21,964 nucleotides of DNA from Saccoglossus kowalevskii (GCF_000003605.2 NW_003141996.1:1-21964); one strand, 5' to 3'. Numbered from the stretch's first letter, positions 7,943 to 15,971 are shown. The notes: generated by a model not told the origin, from the letters alone. Numbers and translations are program-made.

Positions 7943-8047
7943 AGCCTACTGCAAGTGGTATTCCCAGCCGGTCTCCCATGCAAGTACTAACCACGCCCGA
8001 TACAGCTTAACTTCAGTGATCGGACGAGAACTGGTGTATTCTGCAAT
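7943..8047 (-). pseudogene. 5S copy 39, short monomer (S)
   Basis: 105 nt with the standard junction and CATCAGCC linker. Apart from the deletion it has only two changes (CAAGTGG, GATACAG). Confidence 0.92.
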
Positions 8048-8060
8048 AAAAAAGTTCATC

Positions 8061-8180
8061 AGCCTACTGCACGTGGTATTCCCAGTCCGTCTCCCATGCA
8101 AGTACTAACCACACCCGATGCAGCTTAACTTCAGTGATCGGACGAGAACTGGTGTATTCCGCAATGGTTTGGCAGTAGGC
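8061..8180 (-). rRNA. 5S-like copy 40
   Basis: Full length, 4 changes: CCCAGTCCGTC (two), ACACCC and ATTCCGC. Counterpart of copy 14. Confidence 0.88.
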
Positions 8181-8276
8181 TGGATATTCGTCGGAATTGG
8201 ATGTAATTTAATACATCGGCTAGGCAAAAAATCCCGGAAAAAAGTTTGTATGTACGGTGGAATAAAAATGTTGATG

Positions 8277-8396
8277 AGCCTAATGCACGTGGTATTCCCA
8301 GCCGGTCTCCCATGCAAGTACTAACCACGCCCGATGCAGCTTAACTTCAGTGATCGGACAAGAACTGTTGTATTCTGCAATGGCTTGGGAGTAGGC
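8277..8396 (-). rRNA. 5S-like copy 41
   Basis: Full length, 5 changes: AGCCTAATGC, GGACAAG, CTGTTG, GGCTT and GGGAGTAGGC. An extra monomer compared with the parallel run at 2.6-3.4 kb. Confidence 0.88.
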
Positions 8397-8492
8397 TGGA
8401 TATTCGTCGGAATTGGATGTAATTTAATACTTCGGCTAGGCAAAAAATCCCGGAAAATAGTTAGTATGTACGGTGGAATAAAAATGTTGATG

Positions 8493-8612
8493 AGCCTAAT
8501 GCACGTGGTATTCCCAGCCGGTCTCCCATGCAAGTACTAACCACGCCCGATACAGTATAACTTCAGTGATGGGACGAGAACTGGTGTATTCTGCAATGGT
8601 TTGGCAGTAGGC
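8493..8612 (-). rRNA. 5S-like copy 42
   Basis: Full length, 5 changes: AGCCTAATGC, GATACAGTATAAC and GTGATGGG. Counterpart of copy 15. Confidence 0.86.
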
Positions 8613-8708
8613 TGAATATTCGTCCGAATTGCATGTCATTTAATGCTTCGTCTAGGCAAAAAATCATGGGAAAAAGTTAGTATGTAATGTGGAATCAACA
8701 TGTTGATG

Positions 8709-8813
8709 AGCCTACTGCACGTGGTATTCCCAGCCGGTCTCCCGTGCAAGAACTAACCACGCCCTATGCGGCCTAACTTCAGTGATCGGACGAGAACTGG
8801 TGTATTCTGCAAT
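8709..8813 (-). pseudogene. 5S copy 43, short monomer (S)
   Basis: 105 nt with the standard junction; the linker reads CTCATCAGCC. Body CCCGTGCAAGAAC and CCCTATGCGGCC, as in copies 16, 51 and 103. Confidence 0.92.
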
Positions 8814-8826
8814 AAAAATGCTCATC

Positions 8827-8946
8827 AGCCTACTGCACGTGGTATTCCCAGCCGGTCTCCCATGCAAGTACTAACCAAGCCTGATGCAGCTTAACTTCAG
8901 TGATCGGACAAGAACAGTTGTATTCTGCAATGGTTTGGCAGTAGGC
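8827..8946 (-). rRNA. 5S-like copy 44
   Basis: Full length, 5 changes: CCAAGCCTGATG, GGACAAGAACAG and AGTTG. Confidence 0.87.
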
Positions 8947-9042
8947 TTAATATTCGTCGGAATTGGATGTCATTTAATGCTACGGCTAGGCAAAAAATCA
9001 TAGGAAAAAGGTAGTATGTAATGTGGAATAAAAATGTTGATG

Positions 9043-9162
9043 AGCCTACTGCTCGTTATATTCCCAGCCGGTCTCCCATGCAAGTACTAACCACGCCAAA
9101 TGCAGCTTAACTTCAGTGATCGGACGAGAACTGGTGTATTCTGCAATGGTTTGGCAGTAGGC
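9043..9162 (-). rRNA. 5S-like copy 45
   Basis: Full length, 5 changes: GCTCGTTATATTCC (three) and CGCCAAATG (two). The first group breaks helix V. Confidence 0.86.
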
Positions 9163-9258
9163 TGAATATTCGTCCGAATTGTATGTCATTTAATGCTTCG
9201 TCTAGGCCAAAAATCATGGGAAAATGTTAGTATGTAATGTGGAATGAAAATGTTAATG

Positions 9259-9378
9259 AGCCTACTGCGCGTGTTATTCCCAGCCGGTCTCCCATGCAAG
9301 TACTAACCACGCCCGATGGAGCTTAACTTCAGTGATCGGACTTGAACTGGTGAATTATGCAATGGGTTGGCAGTAGAC
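9259..9378 (-). pseudogene. 5S copy 46
   Basis: Full length, about 9 changes: GCGCGTGTTATT, GATGGAGC, GGACTTGAAC, GTGAATTATGC, ATGGGTTGG and TAGAC. Confidence 0.88.
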
Positions 9379-9473
9379 TGAATATTCGTCGGAATTGGAT
9401 GTCGTTTATGCTTCGGCTATGCAAAAAATCCCGCGAAAAAGTTAGTATGTATGGTGGAATAAAAATGTTGATG

Positions 9474-9592
9474 AGCCTAATGCACGTGGTATTCCCAGCC
9501 GGTCTCCCATGCAAGTACTAACCACGTCCAGTGGGCTTAACTTCAGTGATCGGAGGAGAACTGGTGTATTCTGCAATGGTTTGTCAGTAGGC
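9474..9592 (-). pseudogene. 5S copy 47, family L
   Basis: 119 nt. AGCCTAATGC, ACGTCCAGTGGGCTT (A box damaged, one base short), GGAGGAG and TGTCAG. Confidence 0.88.
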
Positions 9593-9688
9593 TGAATATT
9601 CGTCAGAATTTGATGTAATTTAATACTTCGGCTAGTCAAAAAATCCCGGGAAAAAGTTTGTATGTATGGTGGAATAAAAATGTTGATG

Positions 9689-9808
9689 AGCCTAATGCAC
9701 ATGGTATTCCCAGCCGGTCTCCCATGCAAGTACTGACCATGGCCGATGCAGATTAACTTCAGAGATCAGACAAGAACTGGTGTATTCTGCATTGGTTTGA
9801 CAGTAGGC
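9689..9808 (-). pseudogene. 5S copy 48, family H
   Basis: Full length, about 11 changes: ACATGG, ACTGACC, ATGGCC, CAGATT, CAGAGATCAGACAAG, GCATTGG and TGACAG. Confidence 0.88.
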
Positions 9809-9907
9809 TGAATATTCGTCGGAATTGGATGTCATTTAATGCTACGGCTAGGCAAAAAAAAATTTTGGGTAAAAGTTAGTATGTAATGTGGAATAAAAAA
9901 GTTGATG

Positions 9908-10027
9908 AGCCTACTGCACGTGGTATTCCCAGCCGGTCTCCCATGCAAGTACTAACCACGCCCGATGCAGCTTGACTTCAGTGATCGGAGGAGAACTGGT
10001 GTATTCCGCAATGGTTTGGCAGTAGGC
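9908..10027 (-). rRNA. 5S-like copy 49
   Basis: Full length, 3 changes: GCTTGAC, GGAGGAG and ATTCCGC. Downstream T-run interval is the 99-nt A9T4 spacer form (9809-9907). Confidence 0.88.
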
Positions 10028-10123
10028 TGGATATTCGTCGGAATTGGATGTAATTTAATACATCGGCTAGGCAAAAAATCCCGGAAAAAAGTTAGCATGT
10101 ACGGTGGAATAAAAATGTTGATG

Positions 10124-10243
10124 AGCCTAATGCACGTGGTATTCCCAGCCGGTCTCCCATGCAAGTACTAACCACGCCCGATACAGGTTAACTTCAGTGA
10201 TCGGACGAAAACTGGTGTATTCTGCAATGGTTTGGCAGTAGGC
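10124..10243 (-). rRNA. 5S-like copy 50
   Basis: Full length, 4 changes: AGCCTAATGC, GATACAGGTT (two) and GACGAAAAC. Confidence 0.88.
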
Positions 10244-10339
10244 TGAATATTCGTCCGAATTGCATGTCATTTAATGCTTCGTCTAGGCAAAAAATCATGG
10301 GAAAAAGTTAGTATGTAATGTGGAATAAAAATGTTGATG

Positions 10340-10444
10340 AGCCTACTGCACGTGGTATTCCCAGCCGGTCTCCCGTGCAAGAACTAACCACGCCCTATGC
10401 GGCTTAACTTCAGTGATCGGACGAGAACTGGTGTATTCTGCAAT
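10340..10444 (-). pseudogene. 5S copy 51, short monomer (S)
   Basis: 105 nt with the standard junction; linker variant TTGCTCAGCC. Body CCCGTGCAAGAAC, CCCTATGCGGC. Confidence 0.92.
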
Positions 10445-10457
10445 AAAAAAGTTGCTC

Positions 10458-10577
10458 AGCCTACTGCACGTGGTATTCCCAGCCGGTCTCACATGCAAGT
10501 ACTAACCACACCCGATGCAGCTTAACTTCAGTGATCAGAGGAGAACTGGTGTATTCCGCAATGGTTTGGCAGTAGGC
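10458..10577 (-). rRNA. 5S-like copy 52
   Basis: Full length, 5 changes: CTCACATG, ACACCC, GATCAGAGGAG and ATTCCGC. Confidence 0.88.
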
Positions 10578-10660
10578 TGGATATTCGTCGGAATTGGATG
10601 TAATTTAATACATCGGCTAGGCAAAAAATCCCGGAAAAAAGTTAGTATGTATGGTGGAAT

Positions 10661-10665
10661 AAAAA
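10661..10665 (-). terminator. Pol III T-run terminator of copy 53
   Basis: Five T on the minus strand, 8 nt past the RNA 3' end, with backup T6 runs at 10635-10640 and 10623-10628. This CATCAACATTTTT arrangement recurs after most copies; some monomers have T4, and copy 85 has only T3. Confidence 0.65.
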
Positions 10666-10673
10666 TGTTGATG

Positions 10674-10793
10674 AGCCTACTGCAAGTGGTATTCCCAGCC
10701 GGTCTCCCATGCAAGTACTAACCACGCCCGATACAGCTTAACTTCAGTGATCGGACGAGAACTGGTGTATTCTGCAATGGTTTGGCAGTAGGC
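10674..10793 (-). rRNA. 5S-like copy 53, best candidate for an intact unit
   Basis: Full length with only 2 changes from the consensus (CAAGTGG and GATACAG). The first weakens only the outermost pair of helix V; the second turns a helix II pair into G-U. Helices I, III and IV are perfect. Unlike copy 85, it also keeps the T5 at 10661-10665 just past the RNA 3' end, further T6 runs at 10635-10640 and 10623-10628, and the upstream AT-rich box at 10819-10825. If any copy here is transcribed as 5S rRNA, this is a good candidate; sequence alone cannot show it is. Confidence 0.88.
10695..10742 (-). promoter_or_regulatory. Internal control region of copy 53 (A box to C box)
   Basis: On the minus strand, RNA nt 52-66 read GTTAAGCTGTATCGG (A box) and nt 80-99 read TTGCATGGGAGACCGGCTGG (C box). 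These are at the positions of the TFIIIA-bound internal promoter of animal 5S genes. The same region exists in nearly every copy, with damage noted individually. Confidence 0.65.
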
Positions 10794-10818
10794 TGAATAT
10801 TCGTCGGAATTGGATGTC

Positions 10819-10825
10819 ATTTAAT
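10819..10825 (-). promoter_or_regulatory. AT-rich upstream box of copy 53 (about -32 to -26)
   Basis: Minus-strand ATTAAAT lies 26-32 nt before the RNA start. Variants of it (TTAAA core) hold this position in most monomers. A TATA-like element near -30 is known for several insect and plant 5S genes; its role here is inferred. Confidence 0.45.
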
Positions 10826-10889
10826 GCTACGGCTAGGCAAAAAATCATAGGAAAAAGGTAGTATGTAATGTGGAATAAAAATGTTGATG

Positions 10890-11009
10890 AGCCTACTGCA
10901 CGTGGCATTCCCAGCCGGTCTCCAATTCAAGTACTTACCACGTCCAATGCAGCTTAACTTCAGTGATCGGACGAAAACTGGTGTGTTCTGCAATGGTTTG
11001 GCAGTAGAC
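10890..11009 (-). pseudogene. 5S copy 54, family K
   Basis: Full length, about 9 changes: GGCATT, CCAATTCAAG, ACTTACC, ACGTCCAATG, GACGAAAAC, GTGTTCTG and TAGAC. Counterpart of copy 32 at a 4,462-bp offset. Confidence 0.88.
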
Positions 11010-11104
11010 TGAATATTCGTCGGAATTGGATGTCGTTTATGCTTCGGCTATGCAAAAAATCCCGCGAAAAAGTTAGTATGTACGGTGGAATAAAAATGTT
11101 GATG

Positions 11105-11223
11105 ATCCTACTGCATGTAGTATTCTCAGCCGGTCTCCCTTGCAAGTACTAACCACGTCCAGTGGGCTTAACTTCAGTGATCGGAGGAGAGCTGGTGTAT
11201 TCTGCAATGGTTTGTCAGTAGGC
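11105..11223 (-). pseudogene. 5S copy 55, family L
   Basis: 119 nt, with the same marker set as copy 33 (ATCCTACTGC, GCATGTAG, ACGTCCAGTGGG, GGAGGAGAGC). Confidence 0.88.
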
Positions 11224-11319
11224 TGAATATTCGTCGGAATTTGATTTAATTTAATACTTCGGCTAGTCAAAAAATCCCGGGAAAATGTTAGTATGTATGG
11301 TGGAATAAAAATGTTGATG

Positions 11320-11439
11320 AGCCTAATGCACATGGTATTCCCTGCCGGTCTCCCATGCAAGTACTGACCGTAGCCGATGCAGATTAACTTCAGTGATCAG
11401 ACGAGAACTGGTGTATTCTGCATTGGTTTGTATGCAGGC
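11320..11439 (-). pseudogene. 5S copy 56, family H
   Basis: Full length, about 14 changes, the most diverged of the H copies: CCCTGCC, ACTGACCGTAGCC, GCATTGG and GTATGCAGGC at the RNA 5' end, which ruins helix I. Confidence 0.87.
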
Positions 11440-11538
11440 TGAATATTCGTCGGAATTGGATGTCATTTAATGCTACGGCTAGGCAAAAAAAAATTTTGGG
11501 TTAAAGTTAGTATGTAATGTGGAATAAAAATGTTGATG

Positions 11539-11658
11539 AGCCTACTGCACGTGGTATTCCCAGCCGGTCTCACATGCAAGTACTTACCACGCCCGATGCA
11601 GCTTAACTTCAGTGATCGGAGGAGAACTGGTGTATTCTGCAATGGTTTGGCAGTAGGC
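11539..11658 (-). rRNA. 5S-like copy 57
   Basis: Full length, 3 changes: CTCACATG, ACTTACC and GGAGGAG. Flanked downstream by the A9T4 spacer form. Confidence 0.88.
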
Positions 11659-11754
11659 TGGATATTCGTCGGAATTGGATGTAATTTAATACATCGGCTA
11701 GGCAAAAAATCCCGGAAAAAAGTTAGTATGTATGGTGGAATAAAAATGTTGATG

Positions 11755-11874
11755 AGCCTACTGCAAGTGGTATTCCCAGCCGGTCTCCCATGCAAGTACT
11801 AACCACGCCCGATACAGCTTAACTTCAGTGATCAGACGAGAACTGGTGTATTCTGCAATGGTTTGGCAGTAGGC
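11755..11874 (-). rRNA. 5S-like copy 58
   Basis: Full length, 3 changes: CAAGTGG, GATACAG and GATCAGAC. Confidence 0.88.
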
Positions 11875-11969
11875 TGAATATTCGTCGCAATTGGATGTCG
11901 TTTAACGCTTTGGCTAAGCAAAAAATCCGGGAAAAAGTTGCTATGTACGGTGGAATCTAAATGTTGATA

Positions 11970-12089
11970 AGCCTACTGCACGTGACATTTCAAGCCGGTG
12001 TCCCATGCAAGTACTAACCACGCCCGATGCAGCTTAACTTCAGTGATCGGACGAGAACTGGTGTATTCTGCAATGGTTTGGCCGTAGGC
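11970..12089 (-). pseudogene. 5S copy 59
   Basis: Full length, 6 changes: ACGTGACATTTCAAGCC, GGTGTCCC and GGCCGTAGGC. Counterpart of copy 10. Confidence 0.88.
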
Positions 12090-12185
12090 CGAATATTCGT
12101 CCGAATTGTATGTAATTTAATGCCTCGTCTAGGCAAAAAATCATGGGAAAAAGTTAGTATGTAATGTGGAATAAAAATGTTGATG

Positions 12186-12305
12186 AGCCTACTGCAAGTG
12201 GTATTCCCAGCCAGTCTCCCATGCAAGTACTAACCACGCCCGATGCGGCTTAGCTTCAGTGATCGGACGAGAACTGGTGTATTCTGCAATGGTTTGGCAG
12301 TAGGC
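12186..12305 (-). rRNA. 5S-like copy 60
   Basis: Full length, 4 changes: CAAGTGG, CCAGTC, GCGGC and CTTAGC; copy 11-like on the left and Z-like on the right. Confidence 0.88.
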
Positions 12306-12401
12306 TGAATATTCGTCGGAATTGGATGTAACTTAATACTTCGGCTAGGCAAAAAATCCCGGGAAAAATTTAGTCTGTACGGTGGAATAAAAATGTTGAT
12401 G

Positions 12402-12521
12402 AGACTAATGCACGTGGTATTCCCAGCCGGTCTCCCATGCAAGTAATAACCACGCTCGATGCAGCTTAACTTCAGTGATCGGACGAGAACTGGTGTATTT
12501 TGCAATGGCTTGGCAGTAGGC
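12402..12521 (-). pseudogene. 5S copy 61, family B
   Basis: Full length, 6 changes: AGACTAATGC, AGTAATAACC, ACGCTCG and TTTTGCAATGGCTT. Confidence 0.88.
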
Positions 12522-12617
12522 TGAATGTTCGTCCGAATTGTATGTCGTTTAATTCTTCGGCTATGCAAACAATCCCGGGAAAATGTTAGTATGTACGGTG
12601 GAATAAAAATGTTGATG

Positions 12618-12737
12618 AGCCTAATGCACGTAGTATTCCCAGCCGGTCTCCCATGCAAGTACTAACCACGCCGGATGCAGCTTAACTTCAGTGATCGGAC
12701 GAGAACTTGTGTATTCTGCAATGGTTTGGCAGTAGGC
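12618..12737 (-). rRNA. 5S-like copy 62, family C
   Basis: Full length, 4 changes: AGCCTAATGC, ACGTAGTATT, CGCCGGATG and AACTTGTG. Confidence 0.88.
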
Positions 12738-12833
12738 TGAATATTCGTCGGAATTGGATGTCATTAAATGCTTCTGCTAGGCAAAAAATCATGTGAAAAA
12801 GTTGGTATGTACGGTGGAATAAAAATGTTGATA

Positions 12834-12953
12834 AGCCAACTGCACGTGGTATTCCCAGCAGGTCTCTCATGCTAGTACTAGCCACGCCCGATGCAGCTTA
12901 ACTTCATTGATCGGACGAGAACTGGTGTATTCTGAAATGTTTTGGCAGTAGGC
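12834..12953 (-). pseudogene. 5S copy 63, family D
   Basis: Full length, about 8 changes: AGCCAACTGC, CAGCAGG, CTCTCATGCTAG, ACTAGCC, TTCATTG and TGAAATGTTTT. Confidence 0.88.
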
Positions 12954-13049
12954 TGAATATTCATCGGAATTGGATGTCATTTAATGCTTCGGCTAAGCAA
13001 AAAATCTCGGGAAAATGTTAGTAAGTAATGTGGAATAAAAATGTTGATA

Positions 13050-13169
13050 AGCCAACTGCATGTGGTATTCCCAGCCGGTCTCCCATGCAAGTACTAACCA
13101 TGTCCGATGCAGATTAACTTCAGTGATCGGACGAGAACTGGTGTATTCTGCATTGGTTTGGCAGTAGGC
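13050..13169 (-). pseudogene. 5S copy 64, family E
   Basis: Full length, 6 changes: AGCCAACTGC, GCATGTGG, CCATGTCCG, CAGATT and GCATTGG. Confidence 0.88.
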
Positions 13170-13264
13170 TGAATATTCGTCGCAATTGGATGTCATTTAA
13201 TGCTTCGGCTAGGCAAAAAATCATGGAAAAAGTTAGTATGTACGATGGAATAAAAATGTTCATC

Positions 13265-13384
13265 AGCCTACTGCACGTGGTATTCCCAGCCAGTCTCCCA
13301 TGCAAGTACTAACCACGCCCGATGCAGCTTAACTTCAGTGATCGGACGAGAACTGGTGTGTTCTGCAATGGTTTGGCAGTAGGC
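13265..13384 (-). rRNA. 5S-like copy 65, full length with the CATCAG marker
   Basis: Full length, 2 changes (CCAGTC, GTGTTCTG). Its downstream flank reads TTCATCAGCC, otherwise seen only next to short monomers, but the spacer is complete (95 nt). It is therefore either the un-deleted ancestor of the short form or a recombinant with it. Confidence 0.88.
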
Positions 13385-13480
13385 TGAATATTTGTCAGAA
13401 TTGGATGTCGTTTAACGTTTCGGCTAGGCAAAAAATCCCAGGGAAAAGTTAGCATGTACGGTGGAATAAAAATGTTGATA

Positions 13481-13600
13481 AGCCTACTGCACGTGGTATT
13501 CCCAGCCGGTCTCCAATGCAAGTACTAACCACGCCCGATGCAGCTTAACTTCAGCGATCGGACGAGAACTGGTGTACTCTGCAATGGTTTGGCAGTAGGC
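13481..13600 (-). rRNA. 5S-like copy 66
   Basis: Full length, 3 changes: TCCAATGC, TTCAGCG and GTACTCTG. Confidence 0.88.
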
Positions 13601-13696
13601 TGAATATTCGTCGGAATTGGATGTAATTTAATACTTCGGCTAGGCAACAAATCCCGGGAAAAAGTTGGAATGTACGGTGAAATAAAAATGTTGATA

Positions 13697-13816
13697 AGCC
13701 AACTGCACGTGGTATTCCCAGCCGGTCTCCCATGCAAGTACTAACCATGTCCGATGCAGATTAACTTCAGTGATAGGACGAGAACGGGTGTATTCTGCAA
13801 CGGTTTGGCAGTAGGC
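13697..13816 (-). pseudogene. 5S copy 67, E/A mosaic
   Basis: Full length, 7 changes. The left part carries E markers (AGCCAACTGC, CATGTCCG, CAGATT); the right part carries copy-1 markers (GTGATAGG, AGAACGGG). The switch lies about 13,757-13,775. Confidence 0.87.
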
Positions 13817-13912
13817 TGAACATTCGTCGGAATTGGATGTAACTTAATACTTCGGCTAGGCAAAAAATCCCGGGAAAAAGTTAGTATGTACGGTGGAATA
13901 AAAATGATGATG

Positions 13913-14032
13913 AGCCTAATGCACGTGGTATTCCCAGCCGGTCTCCCATGCAAGTAATAACCACGCTCGATGCAGCTTAACTTCAGTGATCGGACGAGAA
14001 CTGGTGTATTTTGCAATGGCTTGGCAGTAGGC
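13913..14032 (-). rRNA. 5S-like copy 68, family B
   Basis: Full length, 5 changes: AGCCTAATGC, AGTAATAACC, ACGCTCG, TTTTGC and GGCTT. Confidence 0.87.
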
Positions 14033-14128
14033 TGAATGTTCGTCCGAATTGTATGTCGTTTAATGCTTCGGCTATGCAAACAATCCCGGGAAAAATTTAG
14101 TATGTACGGTGGAATAAAAATGTTGATG

Positions 14129-14248
14129 AGCCTAATGCACGTAGTATTCCCAGCCGGTCTCCCATGCAAGTACTAACCACACCCGATGCAGCTTAACTTC
14201 AGTGATCGGACGAGAACTGGTGTATTCTGCAATGGTTTGGCAGTAGGC
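14129..14248 (-). rRNA. 5S-like copy 69, family C
   Basis: Full length, 3 changes: AGCCTAATGC, ACGTAGTATT and ACACCC. Confidence 0.88.
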
Positions 14249-14344
14249 TGAATATTCGTCCTAATTGTATGTCATTTAATGCTTCGTCTAGGCAAAAAAT
14301 CATGGGAAAAAGTTAGCATGTAATGTGGAATAAAAATGTTGATG

Positions 14345-14464
14345 AGCCTACTGCACGAGGTATTCCCAGCCGGTCTCCCGTGCAAGTACTAACCACGCCC
14401 GATGCGGCTTAGCTTCAGTGATCGGACGAGAACTGGTGTATTCTGCAATGGTTTGGCAGTAGGC
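14345..14464 (-). rRNA. 5S-like copy 70, family Z
   Basis: Full length, 4 changes: ACGAGG, CCCGTGC and GCGGCTTAGC (two). First unit of a Z-A-B-C-D-E run. Confidence 0.88.
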
Positions 14465-14560
14465 TGAACATTTGTCAGAATTGGATGTAATTTAATACTT
14501 CTGCTAGGCAACAAATCCCGGGAAAAATTTGGTATGTACGGTGGAATAAAAATGTTGATG

Positions 14561-14680
14561 AGCGTACTGCACGTGGTATTCCCAGCCGGTCTCACATCCA
14601 AGTACTAACCACGCCCGATGCAGCTTAACTTCAGTGATCGGACGAGAACGGGTGTATTCTGCAATGGTTTAGCAGTAGGC
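14561..14680 (-). rRNA. 5S-like copy 71, family A
   Basis: Full length, 5 changes: AGCGTACTGC, CTCACATCC, AGAACGGG and TTTAGCAG. Confidence 0.87.
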
Positions 14681-14775
14681 TGAATATTCGTCGGAATTGG
14701 ATGTAACTTAATACTAGGCTAGGCAAAAAATCCCGGGAAAAATTTAGTCTGTACGGTGGAATAAAAATGTTGATG

Positions 14776-14895
14776 AGACTAATGCACGTGGTATTCCCAG
14801 CCGGTCTCCCATGCAAGTAATAACCACGCTCGATGCAGCTTAACTTCAGTGATCGGACGAGAACTGGTGTATTTTGCAATGGCTTGGCAGTAGGC
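14776..14895 (-). pseudogene. 5S copy 72, family B
   Basis: Full length, 6 changes, same set as copy 61. Confidence 0.88.
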
Positions 14896-14991
14896 TGAAT
14901 GTTCGTCCGAATTGTATGTCGTTTAATGCTTCGGCTATGCAAACAATCCCGGGAAAATGTTAGTATGTACGGTGGAATAAAAATTTTGATG

Positions 14992-15114
14992 AGCCTAATG
15001 CACGTAGTAGTATTCCCAGCCGGTCTCCCATGCAAGTACTAACCACGCCGGATGCAGCTTAACTTCAGTGATCGGACGAGAACTTGTGTATTCTGCAATG
15101 GTTTGGCAGTAGGC
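14992..15114 (-). pseudogene. 5S copy 73, family C with 3-nt insertion
   Basis: 123 nt. ACGTAGTAGTATT duplicates TAG within the helix V strand; otherwise as copy 62. Confidence 0.88.
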
Positions 15115-15210
15115 TGAATATTCGTCGGAATTGGATGTCATTAAATGCTTCTGCTAGGCAAAAAATCATGGGAAAAAGTTGGTATGTACGGTGGAATAAA
15201 AATGTTGATA

Positions 15211-15330
15211 AGCCTACTGCACGTGGTATTCCCAGCAGGTCTCTCATGCTAGTACTAGCCACGCCCGATGCAGCTTAACTTCATTGATCGGACGAGAACT
15301 GGTGTATTCTGAAATGTTTTGGCAGTAGGC
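15211..15330 (-). pseudogene. 5S copy 74, family D
   Basis: Full length, 7 changes, as copy 63 but with a normal AGCCTACTGC end. Confidence 0.88.
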
Positions 15331-15425
15331 TGAATATTCATCGGAATTGGATGTCATTTAATGCTTCGGCTAAGCAAAAAATCTCGGGAAAATGTTAGTA
15401 AGTAATGTGGAATAAAATGTTGATA

Positions 15426-15544
15426 AGCCAACTGCATGTGGTATTCCCAGCCGGTCTCCCATGCAAGTACTAACCATGCCCGATGCAGATTAACTTCAGT
15501 GATCGGACGAGAACTGGTGTATTCTGCATTGGTTTGGCAGTAGC
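15426..15544 (-). pseudogene. 5S copy 75, family E
   Basis: 119 nt. AGCCAACTGC, GCATGTGG, CCATGCCC, CAGATT, GCATTGG; loses one G near the RNA 5' end (CAGTAGCT). Confidence 0.87.
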
Positions 15545-15635
15545 TGAATATTCGTCGCAATTGGATGTCATTTAATGCTTCGCTAGCAAAAATCATGGAA
15601 AAAGTTAGTATGTACGTGAAATAAAAAATGTGATA

Positions 15636-15755
15636 AGCCTACTGCACGTGTATTCCCAGCCGATCTCCCATGCAAGTACTAAACCATGCCCGATGCAGCT
15701 TAACTTCAGTGATCGGACGAGAACTGGTGTATTCTGCAATGGTTTGGCAGTAGGC
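15636..15755 (-). pseudogene. 5S copy 76
   Basis: 120 nt by two cancelling indels: ACGTGTATTCC (one G lost) and CTAAACCATG (one A gained). Flanked downstream by a 91-nt spacer that has lost several single bases. Confidence 0.86.
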
Positions 15756-15851
15756 TGAATATTCGTCCTAATTGTATGTCATTTAATGCTTCGTCTAGGC
15801 AAAAAATCATGGAAAAAAGTTAGCATGAAATGTGGAATAAAAATGTTGATG

Positions 15852-15971
15852 AGCCTACTGCACGAGGTATTCCCAGCCGGTCTCCCGTGCAAGTACTAAC
15901 CACGCCCGATGCGGCTTAGCTTCAGTGATCGGACGAGAACTGGTGTATTCTGCAATGGTTTGGCAGTAGGC
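15852..15971 (-). rRNA. 5S-like copy 77, family Z
   Basis: Full length, 4 changes, same set as copy 70. First unit of the second Z-A-B run. Confidence 0.88.

Larger units (their letters stand above)
10879..11592. repeat. Higher-order block 3 (K-L-H-x), second run
   Basis: Partner of 6417-7130; differs at scattered positions such as CCCTGCC and GTATGCAGGC in copy 56. Confidence 0.87.
14345..15544. repeat. Higher-order block 2 (Z-A-B-C-D-E), first complete run
   Basis: Six successive monomers recur in the same order at 18008-19199; the first three, plus a mosaic fourth, recur at 15852-16618. B-C-D-E also appears at 12402-13169 and A-B-C at 5432-5997. Confidence 0.88.

Noticed and set aside
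10794-10801. Palindrome GAATATTC directly upstream of most copies as an operator
   Set aside because: It is only 8 bp, AT-rich and changed in many units (GAATGTTC, GAACATTT, GAGTATTC). No basis for a regulatory role beyond its position.
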